From JAIOQJ01 sp963718635 (GTDB lineage: Bacteria > Planctomycetota > Planctomycetia > Gemmatales > Gemmataceae): 64,000 nucleotides of DNA. Location of the stretch: NCBI GenBank assembly GCA_963718635.1, contig OY970367.1:4898001-4962000 (forward strand). The letters are read 5' to 3'. The first letter of the stretch is position 1. Each line of letters opens with the position of its first letter. A model generated the notes under the pieces. That model saw only the letters and a program-made list of their open reading frames with translations, searched no databases and was not told the DNA's origin. The position numbers were made by a program, and so were the translations under genes. Shown piece after piece: positions 56,523 through 64,000 of this stretch.

Positions 56523-58967
56523 GTGGGCGGCAGCCGGAATCTGCGCATCGACTATACCTATGATGTCTACGGCAACCGGCTGAGCCGAACCGAGTACAAC
56601 GGCAGCTTAAGTGTGGTTGCCGTGGCGAACTATGCGTTCGATGGCTGGAAGACGAATCTCGATGCATCCGGGAATGCAGCTAGTTTTGTGGGTCAAGCGA
56701 ACTGGGACGCGTGGGCGGATCTGGATGCAACGAACGCGTTGACGACGCGTCGGCTCTTTGGCAACTCGGTGGATAGCTTGGTGGCGCGGGTGACGCCGCC
56801 GGCGGGCGGCATCGGCGCCACGGCGGTAGCATGGTACCTCACCGATCGCCAGGGCACGGTGATTGGCCTCGTCAGTTCGTCGGGTGCGCTCAGCGACACC
56901 ATCGCCTACGATGGCTTCGGCAACGTCGTCAGCGAAACCAACTCATCGGTGAGCGATCGCTACAAGTACACCGGCCGGGAATTGGAAGCAGCGGCAGGCC
57001 TCTACAACGACCGCGACCGCGTGCTGATTCTGAGCCTTGGCCGCTTCACGACGCCCGACCGCATGGGCTTCGCCGCTGGCGACATGGACCTCTACCGCTA
57101 CGCGGGGAATGGGTTCGAGAATGGGAGTGATCCGAGCGGGGATATTCTTTATGCACACGGTAGCGCGGCCGCACAGGACTATGTCAATTGGATAGCGAAG
57201 CAAAAGGGCACCTTTGACGAGATTTCAGCTCCATACAAAGGTGCCGCAGTAGGCCTTAGAGCCGTCCCCGTCGGTAATGATTATTATCAAATCGTAGCCA
57301 CGGATGAAAACATCCGAAAAATTCGTGAGGCAATCCCTCTGTACGCTGGTGACTCTTGGACGCAGGACAGTCTTACCGCCCTCACTCTTGGATACACTTA
57401 CAACCGCGCCATATTTTGGGAAAAGGCAGATCAAGGAGCTACGACGGTCCATCAATATTCCGATGGACAGCGATGGAATCTGAAGATGAAAGAGTGGCGC
57501 ACGCCCGACACTTCTGAAGTTCCGCAAGGATCCTGGAGCGCTGCACGCGAAGGCCTTGGACATGGTGCCGTATTGGTGGCAGATGGGTTCACTGGTGGAA
57601 ATATCGAGTCCTTGCATGCCAAGGCAGATCAGCTAATCGCGGAAAACGGCGGAGCGTATGCCGTCTCTCGTGGCCTCGGTGCAGTCGCCGAGGAAACGCT
57701 CGAAGCAGCCGTAGGCGCTAAGGTGATTGGAACGGGACTCAAATACGGTTCCAAAGCGGTCAAAGGAGGATTGGAGCTTGCTAAAGCAGGAGAGAGTACA
57801 ATATGCGCGGTCAAAACAACGGGGCAAGTTGCATTGGCTGGGACTGGCGCTTACCTGACTGCGGAGCAGTTGCCTGAAGTTGTCGATCATGCTGCCAATG
57901 TGGCTGTAGCGGTCTACGAGGAGGATTACGAGCGTGCCACCATCGAGGCCGGGAAGACACTCAACAGCGCGGTTTTCCTTGGTCAGGGGCTGAAAGATAT
58001 CGGCGGGATGGCACAAGTCTATCGCAAGCATGGCGTCGAGGGCTTGCGTCGAATCTTTCAATCATGCTTTCCCAGGGGTACGCCAGTTGCCACGGCAACA
58101 GGAATCAAGCCCATCGAGAGCATTGTTGCAGGGGATCTTGTGCTCTCTCGCCACGAGTTTGAGCCATCTGCGGCAACCAAGTTCCAACCAGTAAGGCGTG
58201 TTTTCGAACGAACGGGTCAACTTTGGAAGATCGATGTCGAGGGTCAATCGATTCGCGCAACGGGCGAACATCCGTTCTTCGTTCAGGGCCAAGGCTGGAC
58301 TGCGGTTCGAGAATTAAGGGCCGGCGATCGGCTGGTTGTTGCCGAAGTCGGCCAGTCTGTGACAGTGACGAGTGTCGTCCAAACCACGGAAACGGAGACC
58401 GTATACAATTTTGAGGTTGCGGAATGGCATACCTATTTTGTGGGCGATCCGACATGGGGCTTCCATGTTTGGGTGCATAATAAATGCACGGTGGAGGACG
58501 TAAAGAAGGCGGCGGGCGAAAACAATGTTAGCGATCAACAGGCCCAAGAGATTGCCGACGCGGTAAATGCTGGCAAACTGAAACTGGAGGATGTTGAAGC
58601 GTACATTGTTGCGGCAAAAGGCACCAATTCCAGCGAGGAAGCGGTTGTTGCCCCGCCATCTGATAGTCTGGCCACAACCCAACCGAGAGAAATTGTTAGG
58701 CGGTTTGACAGCACCAAAAATATCAAAGCAGCTAAAAAGGACGGCATTGCCTATAACGCAGAGAAGGGTAATGGCGTTCCGACAACTACCACAGACATCG
58801 AACCTGTGAATCCTGATTCGATTCGACGCGTGACTGGTGCGAGTAGCGCTGAAGCGCATGTTGATATTGATATTACAGGCAAGCAGGTGGTGCGCCGGAC
58901 CACAAAAACAGGTAATAAAGAGATCGTGGTACAAGAGGACATCAAAGCCAGAGGATATCGTTGGTAG
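56523..58967 (+). CDS. RHS-core/Hint polymorphic toxin fragment with novel C-terminal domain
   Basis: 814 aa, without a signal peptide or the usual long YD-repeat N-terminus. RHS-like YD repeats begin at about 56487 in frame (YDNASHLTRVEQFVGGSRN) and lead to the core domain (KYTGRELEAAAGLYNDRDRV, LGRFTTPDRMGFAAGDMDLY RYAGN, about 145-200). A central 300-residue helical/Gly region follows, then a Hint (intein-like) autoprocessing domain starting at Cys515 (SCFPRGTPVATATGIKPIES...GEHPFFV) and ending WVHNKC (about 654). The C-terminal 160 residues (KAAGENNVSDQQAQEIADA...DIKARGYRW) are unrecognised and are the predicted toxin. The next gene is the probable immunity protein. Confidence 0.85.
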   Translation: MGGSRNLRIDYTYDVYGNRLSRTEYNGSLSVVAVANYAFDGWKTNLDASGNAASFVGQANWDAWADLDATNALTTRRLFGNSVDSLVARVTPPAGGIGATAVAWYLTDRQGTVIGLVSSSGALSDTIAYDGFGNVVSETNSSVSDRYKYTGRELEAAAGLYNDRDRVLILSLGRFTTPDRMGFAAGDMDLYRYAGNGFENGSDPSGDILYAHGSAAAQDYVNWIAKQKGTFDEISAPYKGAAVGLRAVPVGNDYYQIVATDENIRKIREAIPLYAGDSWTQDSLTALTLGYTYNRAIFWEKADQGATTVHQYSDGQRWNLKMKEWRTPDTSEVPQGSWSAAREGLGHGAVLVADGFTGGNIESLHAKADQLIAENGGAYAVSRGLGAVAEETLEAAVGAKVIGTGLKYGSKAVKGGLELAKAGESTICAVKTTGQVALAGTGAYLTAEQLPEVVDHAANVAVAVYEEDYERATIEAGKTLNSAVFLGQGLKDIGGMAQVYRKHGVEGLRRIFQSCFPRGTPVATATGIKPIESIVAGDLVLSRHEFEPSAATKFQPVRRVFERTGQLWKIDVEGQSIRATGEHPFFVQGQGWTAVRELRAGDRLVVAEVGQSVTVTSVVQTTETETVYNFEVAEWHTYFVGDPTWGFHVWVHNKCTVEDVKKAAGENNVSDQQAQEIADAVNAGKLKLEDVEAYIVAAKGTNSSEEAVVAPPSDSLATTQPREIVRRFDSTKNIKAAKKDGIAYNAEKGNGVPTTTTDIEPVNPDSIRRVTGASSAEAHVDIDITGKQVVRRTTKTGNKEIVVQEDIKARGYRW

Positions 58968-59042
58968 TGGTAGAGTAAGGAAAAGCAGATTGAGCAGCGA
59001 GGATTGAACTGCCTTCTTTACGCATCGTGAAAGGAGAATATT

Positions 59043-59522
59043 GTGTCCGTTTCGACATTCGATGAGCTCCGAGATGCCGGGAACCAAGCGTTGATGGCTC
59101 ACGATACGCTTCTAATGGTTTGGAGGGGCGTTCAAGAAGCGCAACTCGTGCAAACCGCCACCCCTGAAGACATGTTACTGCTTCGGGATCTGATATATCG
59201 CCGAATATATCCAGTCAACGCTTTTGGACTTCTCGTCCGGATTGATCAAAAAATCGCTATTGAAGTACTATTATCCCGATATCTGGGAAAAGCGGTCGAT
59301 CCCGACTCGAAATTCGGCGGATTTGAATTTGAACTTGAAGCTATGCTAGATGATTTGCACGAACTTGGGGGGGCGGAACTACTTAAGAGAATAGTAACGC
59401 ATCCTGATTTTGAAATTGAGCGAATCAACGATTCGAGGGTTCGACGCAGCTTAAGTGCAGTGCTTCACCTTGAGGAACAGGAGATATTACAATGGGTCCA
59501 GCAAGTTTCAACTAAACAGTAG
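59043..59522 (+). CDS. Probable immunity protein for the RHS toxin
   Basis: 159 aa, mostly helical and acidic (DLIYRRIYPVNAFGLLVRID...EFELEAMLDDLHELGGAELL). Not recognised. GTG 59043 follows AAGGAG, 75 bp after the toxin stop, in AT-rich DNA like that of the toxin tip. Position immediately behind a polymorphic toxin is the main evidence for immunity. Confidence 0.6.
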   Translation: MSVSTFDELRDAGNQALMAHDTLLMVWRGVQEAQLVQTATPEDMLLLRDLIYRRIYPVNAFGLLVRIDQKIAIEVLLSRYLGKAVDPDSKFGGFEFELEAMLDDLHELGGAELLKRIVTHPDFEIERINDSRVRRSLSAVLHLEEQEILQWVQQVSTKQ

Positions 59523-59731
59523 GGCAAAAACAAAGGGGTCGGGAGTCATTCCGAATGCATGAAGCAAGACCTATGAAAGTGTATGTTGCTTTTGCCCTGT
59601 GAGCGGCAAGGCATATGACAACCGGAACTGGCTCGGCGTCGGTGAGGAAATCGTGGAAGCAAAATGCCGTACATCGGCAGACGGTGACTATCGATGGGCT
59701 GGGCAAGCGCATGACAACACCAGACGCTAGG

Positions 59732-60640
59732 CTATGACCGCTTTGTTAATCCGCGCCATGCGGAGCGTACGCAGGCGCGTAGGGTGCCCAACCAACCTCG
59801 ATCACACATAGCGGCAGATACATACCAGCGCACTGAAAAAGCCGGGCTTTGGTCGCGTTGGACGTATGCCATTGTTCGACAGGTGGATCCCCAAGCCTGT
59901 CGTTGAACATTCGGCGGCAAGTGTTCGGCATTGCCTCGGCGGATCAGACTGCGACGCATGATCGATAGAACGATGGTAAGCCGATCGATGATTCGCCGTG
60001 ATAGGTTCCCATGACCTGTGCGATACTTTACGAGCGGTTCATCGATGTAATCGAAGCGATAATGCTTGGCTGCGCGGAGCCAGAGATCGTAGTCGAGCGC
60101 CAGATCGAGCCGGTCGTCGAAAGAGCCGACGTGATCGAGAATTTCACGTCGCAGCAATACCGATGAATAACAGATGAAGTTATCGAGCAAGACGTCGTCG
60201 AAGATGGCGCCGCGATGAAACGCGAAATCTGTGGACGGCAGTAGACCTCCTTGGGGGTCGATCAGGAACCGCCGGCAGAAGACGGCGCCAACTTCAGGCT
60301 CGGCATCCAACAGCCGAACCTGTCGTTCCAACTTGGTCGGAAGCCAGACATCGTCGCCGTCGAGCAGCGCGATTAACGGCGCTCGCGAATGGCGAAACGC
60401 GAGATTCTTTGCCCGCGTGGGTCCGAGATTGTCGGAAGGAATATAGCGAAACCGGGGATCGTGCAAGAACGGCTGAACCACTGCGGCGGTGTCGTCGCGC
60501 GAGCCATCGTCGATAAGAATCAATTCCCAATTGGTGAACGTCTGCCGTTGCACTGAGCCAAGCGTGTCGGCCAGAAAGCAACCATTGTCGCGCGCGGCGA
60601 CAACGACACTGACGGCAGGGATAGGCAACGATACGTTCAC
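59732..60640 (-). CDS. Family 2 glycosyltransferase
   Basis: 302 aa GT-A fold: VSVVVAARDNGCFLADTLGS VQRQTFTNWELILIDDGSRD, then the metal-binding ALLDGDDVWLPTKLERQ (DGDD motif) and YDLWLRAAKHYRFDYIDEPL. It transfers a sugar to a lipid or polysaccharide acceptor. The GTG start at 60640 (MNVSLPIPAVSVVVAARD) overlaps the stop of the preceding gene (GTGA). The C-terminus (about 230-302) is basic. Part of a polysaccharide operon. Confidence 0.9.
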   Translation of the reverse strand: MNVSLPIPAVSVVVAARDNGCFLADTLGSVQRQTFTNWELILIDDGSRDDTAAVVQPFLHDPRFRYIPSDNLGPTRAKNLAFRHSRAPLIALLDGDDVWLPTKLERQVRLLDAEPEVGAVFCRRFLIDPQGGLLPSTDFAFHRGAIFDDVLLDNFICYSSVLLRREILDHVGSFDDRLDLALDYDLWLRAAKHYRFDYIDEPLVKYRTGHGNLSRRIIDRLTIVLSIMRRSLIRRGNAEHLPPNVQRQAWGSTCRTMAYVQRDQSPAFSVRWYVSAAMCDRGWLGTLRACVRSAWRGLTKRS

Positions 60641-61999
60641 GACGCCAATGCTTTCAGATAGTCGTTCGCGATGTGGGATATGCAAAAGCGATATTTACCG
60701 GACGCTTCCTGCGGAATCGAATCGACCAGATCGACCTCGTATTCCATTTCATTGCCAAATGTCTCGCGCACCAGTTCTTCGATTTGCCAATGGCTATCGC
60801 TGCCGAAATCTTCGTCGGGAACGATGCGTAAACAGAGCTGCCGTTCGCTCTCTTGCACAATCTGAACTTGGGCAGCGCCCTGAATGTGCAGCGCGAAATT
60901 TTCCGTCAGCGAGATGCCAGAGATCAATTTGCCAGCGGGCGTTAAAACGTAGTCGGCATCTCGGCCTTCGATCTTCTCGATCATCGGCAGGCCTCGGCCG
61001 CACGCACAGCGTCGTTCCGTTTGAACGACCACGTCGCCCACCTTGTAACGGATTAGCGGCATCGCCCGATTGGTCAAATCCGTGACGACGAGCGAGCCTT
61101 CGTTGCCGTCGCCGGGCCGGTCGTTTAGCACTTCCGCGAAGAGCGAATCGGAGTTCAGATGAAGACCTTGATGTTCTTCGCACTCGCTGGCGATCAAGCT
61201 GACTTCCTCACAGCCGTAGCGGTTGGTCACCCGGCAATTAAACGCCTGTTCGATGACGGCCCGTTGCCAATCGTGCAGCAACATGGCGGTGGAGATGATC
61301 CCATCAGGCCGAATGGCGCCCGCGAAATGTTTCCGTACATAACAAGCAAAGAGATAAAGCGAATGGGCATGGCCGAAGAGCAAGCTGGTAGGCTTGGCAC
61401 GCAGCGCTAAGGCAAACTCGCGCATGCGTTCCTGATCCAAGCCAATCGTATCGAGATAGCGCGCTCGATCGACCAGGAAATTACGGACCTTTCCCTTCAA
61501 TCCTTGCTTGCGGTACTCGGGATTGCCCCACACTTTGGCTACCCTTCGGCCGAGACGCCAGCCGCTCCATTCGTCAGAGCGAATCGTGCATGCGGTCTTC
61601 CACTGCATGCTGTCGCGATCGACCGCAATTTCCAGAGGAACGCCCGTCGAGCCCGACGTTCTCTTAATGAAAAGCGACTCATTTTCGACTTGAGAGGAAC
61701 GCAATTGCTTCGAGCTTTTGCGGATATCGTTCTTCGTCAATATCGGAAGCGCTTCAAAATTCTCAAAGGTCTTGATATCGCCCGGATGCCCATCGATTTC
61801 CGTGAACATCTGACGATAGTAAGGCGCATTTCGTAAGCGTGCAGCAGCATCTTTTGAATAGCTTCGAATTGCCGAGCGCGGATTACAGCAGGCTCGTCGA
61901 GCTGCCGTCGCGCAGCACCTTCAAGTATTCAAGATGACGGCTGCCGGAACGCAAGGCCATCAATGGTTGGGCAACATGTCTGTTGAGAAGATTGATCAT
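60637..61999 (-). CDS. CapK/phenylacetate-CoA-ligase-like adenylate-forming enzyme (two frame breaks)
   Basis: A member of the PaaK/CapK branch of AMP-forming enzymes, often found in capsule and exopolysaccharide clusters. FIKRTSGSTGVPLEIAVDRD is the phosphate-binding loop; NRYGCEEVSLIASECEEHQG, LTNRAMPLIRYKVGDV and CACGRGLPMIEKIEGRDADY are typical. The frame breaks near 61895 (giving EPAVIRARQFEAIQKMLLHAYE) and near 61825 (NAPYYRQMF). Joined with the N-terminus MINLLNRHVAQPLMALRSGS from ATG 61999 it is about 453 aa. It sits between a GT2 and an epimerase, so it probably activates an acyl or amino substituent of the polysaccharide. Confidence 0.85.
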
Positions 62000-62010
62000 G
62001 GTGAGTATCC

Positions 62011-62955
62011 TCAGGCGGCTTGGCTCAAGACAGGCCTTTCCTGCCAGGCGATTTGACGCGACAGCCCTTCTTCGAAGCCAATCTTTGGCTGCCAACCCGT
62101 ATGCCGAGTGAACTTCGAAACATCCGCCCCGGTGTACTTCTGGTCGCCTTTGCGTTCGGCGACGCGCTGAACATTCGCAGTGCGACCGGTGATCTTTTCG
62201 ATCTTGCGGATGACATCCATTACCGAAACCAGTTCGCCGCCGCCGATGTTGAAGGTTTCGCCGACGACGGTGTTGACGGCCATCACCGTTCCCTCAACGC
62301 AGTCGGAAACGTATGTGTTGCCGCGCACTTGGGAGCCATCGCCAGTGAGCATGATCGGTCGACCTGCGAGCACGGCATCGATGAATTTGTGATAGCCCAT
62401 GTCGGGCCGTTGCCTGGGCCCATAAACGGAGAAATAGCGCAGAATCACCGAAGGAACGTCGAACTCGTCCGCATAGATACGACAAAGATTTTCGCCCGCG
62501 AGCTTGGTTACGCCATAGGGTGAGCTTGGTTTAAGCGGCAAGGTTTCATCGCCGGAAGCAAAACGGCCATAGACCGAAGATGTTGAAGCGTAGATGAAGC
62601 GATTGAGATGCGCAGAATCTTTGACCGCATCGAGCAATCGTTGCGTGGCGATGATGTTGTTAGCGTCGTACTGTTCGAAGTGCGTCCAACTTTTGACCAG
62701 GCCGGCCATGGCTGCAAGGTGAAAGACCCACTCGGCCCCGCTGACTGCAAGCTCGAGCGCATCTTCCACCAAGTTGATTTCTTGAAAGTTGAAGTTCTTC
62801 CGGCCGCGCAAGGAACTGAGATTGCGCTCTTTCAGCGCACGCGGATAATAGCTGGTAAAGCAATCGATGCCCGTGACGCGGTGTCCATCGTTAAGAAGGC
62901 GTTCACACAAGTGCGATCCGATGAATCCGGCAGCGCCGGTAACCAAACATTCCAT
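62011..62955 (-). CDS. NAD-dependent UDP-sugar 4-epimerase/dehydratase
   Basis: Extended SDR fold. MECLVTGAAGFIGSHLCERL has the GxxGxxG cofactor motif, STSSVYGRFAS with YGVTK the Ser-Tyr-Lys triad, and VSVILRYFSVYGPRQRPDMGYHKF is typical of UDP-glucuronate or UDP-GlcNAc epimerases. 314 aa. ATG 62955 is preferred; the upstream frame runs through repeat DNA. Closely followed by the CapK-like gene on the same strand, so a sugar-nucleotide supply step is likely. Confidence 0.92.
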   Translation of the reverse strand: MECLVTGAAGFIGSHLCERLLNDGHRVTGIDCFTSYYPRALKERNLSSLRGRKNFNFQEINLVEDALELAVSGAEWVFHLAAMAGLVKSWTHFEQYDANNIIATQRLLDAVKDSAHLNRFIYASTSSVYGRFASGDETLPLKPSSPYGVTKLAGENLCRIYADEFDVPSVILRYFSVYGPRQRPDMGYHKFIDAVLAGRPIMLTGDGSQVRGNTYVSDCVEGTVMAVNTVVGETFNIGGGELVSVMDVIRKIEKITGRTANVQRVAERKGDQKYTGADVSKFTRHTGWQPKIGFEEGLSRQIAWQERPVLSQAA

Positions 62956-63047
62956 GAGCTTCCCTGCCCGAATATGGAGAATGGAGAAGATGATAGCACG
63001 ATGGCATCGGCATTCGCAATGGCGATTTAGGCGGGGTGAATTATTGG

Positions 63048-63266
63048 GTGCGTCAATCGATTCTGGCAAACTTTGAAATAATCGTGAAGCCCGTTTTACC
63101 CTCCCCCTGGCTTTGCAGGGGGAGGGCAGGGTGGGGGTCGAGCGCTCGCCCATCAACAACCGTCGCGATATTTCAAGCCATTCCCCCCACCCTGCCCTCC
63201 CGCGCAAAGCCGGGGGGAGGGTGGGAAGGGCGAGTTTTCGTTTTGCCAGAATTGGTTGGCGCACCC
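63048..63266. mobile_element. MITE-like element, copy 3 (G-rich inner hairpin)
   Basis: Left end GGGTGCGTCAATCGATTCTG GCAAA and right end TTTTGCCAGAATTGGTTGGC GCACCCC are inverted repeats. Inside, CCCTCCCCCTGGCTTTGCAG pairs with the strand near 63205. Flanks share ATTATT, a decayed 8-bp duplication (GAATTATT against AGATTATT). Related to 8104-8219 and the IS-split copy at 35568. Confidence 0.78.
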
Positions 63267-63360
63267 CAGATTATTGACGAGGTTACTAATCTGAGCCGAC
63301 TGTAAACATTTACAAATAGAAGTGGCTGATGTGGAGGGGCGCCTGGGTTGAACCAACGTG

Positions 63361-63385
63361 AAAAAGACGGCTTAAAAGCCGTCCT
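63361..63385 (-). terminator. Rho-independent terminator of the DUF1570-like gene
   Basis: On the minus strand an 8-bp stem GACGGCTT/AAGCCGTC is followed by TTTTT, about 28 bp past the stop. A classic intrinsic terminator. Confidence 0.8.
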
Positions 63386-63413
63386 ATGTGGAAGTATTTC
63401 GATTAGCGTGCCG

Positions 63414-64000
63414 TTACCGAAGCGGCAGTGGTTCGGGCGGGAAGAGTACAACCGGCGGCGGCATTTGTCGCGCCTGATTTGCGGAGGCCGTCGAGGGCAA
63501 GGCCGAGACTGTTGAGGTAAGCGGGATCGGATCGCCGAGGCGTGTAGCAGGCTCGGCGAAGGTGCGGTCGCCGAAGCGCTGTTCATTCGCGATGGTAGGA
63601 GGCAGACCTCGGCTTACAGGAAGGGGGTCAAGCTGCGGTTGGGCCGGCGGGGCACTCTGCCGAACTACGAGTCGGGCATCGTCAGGCAGCGTATTGTTGC
63701 CGGGGTTGCGTGCGACGTCGGCATTACGGCCTTTGCGAAGATGGTCGAGCCAAGCTTGCTCCATCTCATCCACGCTCTTGTATTGGTAATAATTCTTCGC
63801 GGCATCATCCCAACCCCATTGCATGCCGTGGCCGATGAAGTCCAAGAACGTTTTGCGGTCATTCGTTTCCACCAGGAATTTGCTGATCGAATAACCTTCC
63901 GCATAGAGGACCATCACATCGCTTGGGTAGTCCTTCAGGTTGAACAAGCGACGCAAGGGCATGCCTCGGCCGGCATTCAGGATGTCACGGCACATACGAT
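63414..64000 (-). CDS. DUF1570-like protein, C-terminal part (runs off the right edge)
   Basis: The frame is open from the edge to the stop at 63414. LKDYPSDVMVLYAEGYSISK FLVETNDRKTFLDFIGHGMQ resembles the gluzincin-like DUF1570 helices ('YAEGYSLVKFLVE'), followed by WGWDDAAKNYYQYKSVDEME QAWLDHLRKG and a long Pro-rich, disordered tail (130-190). The HExxH metal site would lie beyond the window. Probably exported. A terminator follows it. Confidence 0.75.
   Translation of the reverse strand, partial: RMCRDILNAGRGMPLRRLFNLKDYPSDVMVLYAEGYSISKFLVETNDRKTFLDFIGHGMQWGWDDAAKNYYQYKSVDEMEQAWLDHLRKGRNADVARNPGNNTLPDDARLVVRQSAPPAQPQLDPLPVSRGLPPTIANEQRFGDRTFAEPATRLGDPIPLTSTVSALPSTASANQARQMPPPVVLFPPEPLPLR

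Noticed and set aside
59650..59734. Possible RHS remnant (TVTIDGLGKRMTTPDARL) after the immunity gene
   Set aside because: One short YD-like unit is too little to separate from chance; kept only as a note.
63100..63234. Polypurine runs as a G-quadruplex origin or regulatory site
   Set aside because: They are the inner arms of the MITE-like hairpin and have matching C-rich partners, so no separate function is needed.

Overview
The window looks like a planctomycete chromosome, most likely a relative of the Gemmata group. The evidence is a set of families largely confined to that phylum: a Big2/DUF1549/DUF1553 cytochrome-like protein followed by a DUF1501 protein, a ThuA plus PVC-type dehydrogenase plus haem-domain fusion, a BBP7-type outer-membrane barrel, a PEP-CTERM protein, an array of Uma2-family proteins, and small proteins of the 'RSLLQAKPF' and 'LALVKGKE' types. 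KdsA and an ExbB/ExbD/ExbD set imply a Gram-negative envelope. Base composition is moderately GC-rich, with visibly AT-richer stretches near 47.1-49.3 kb and 57.1-59.5 kb.

Layout. 0-10.5 kb: transketolase and rpiB (minus strand), kdsA, a transglutaminase-like lipoprotein, an FHA protein, an ExbBDD operon, a lone ThDP-binding domain, a DHH phosphoesterase and a membrane protein. 11-18.5 kb: citramalate synthase, three tandem Uma2 paralogues and valS. 18.5-25.2 kb: a sugar-type oxidoreductase, an N-acetylneuraminate-lyase-like aldolase and the giant ThuA/PVC protein. 25.2-43.3 kb: housekeeping and envelope genes (TIGR01777 epimerase, BBP7 barrel, Xer recombinase, thioredoxin-fold protein, ABC-F ATPase, fatty acid desaturase, ABC ATPase with a YVTN propeller, NarL-type two-component pair) and one complete IS4-type insertion sequence. 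43.8-51.1 kb: an accessory island ending at tRNA-Gln, with a DUF433/DUF5615 toxin-antitoxin pair (toxin broken by a stop codon), DUF4058, an AAA ATPase with a DUF4276-like partner (candidate defence pair), a DndB-like fragment, an HTH protein, a PIN/excisionase-type pair and decayed gntP and hydrolase fragments. 51.4-55.3 kb: the planctomycete DUF1549/1553-DUF1501 pair. 56.5-59.5 kb: a 5'-truncated RHS/Hint polymorphic toxin with a probable immunity gene. 59.7-64 kb: a polysaccharide cluster (GT2, CapK/PaaK-like ligase, UDP-sugar epimerase) and the end of a DUF1570-like protein.

The most striking feature is the non-coding DNA. The gaps between genes are mosaics of several families of palindromic repeats. 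One family (11 copies) has a fixed core GGAAATATTTCC with stem arms that differ between copies but stay paired, next to a conserved box TTTTCCCACGATTTTCTCG. A second has MITE-like terminal inverted repeats, and one copy has a clean 8-bp target duplication. Pieces of these repeats have also entered the valS coding sequence in frame at two places, much like the palindromic elements of Rickettsia.

Caution for any user: about 16 single frame breaks interrupt otherwise well-conserved genes, mostly as apparent one-base losses in short G/C runs. This pattern fits assembly indel errors better than gene decay, so I annotate those genes as single CDSs with the break position noted.
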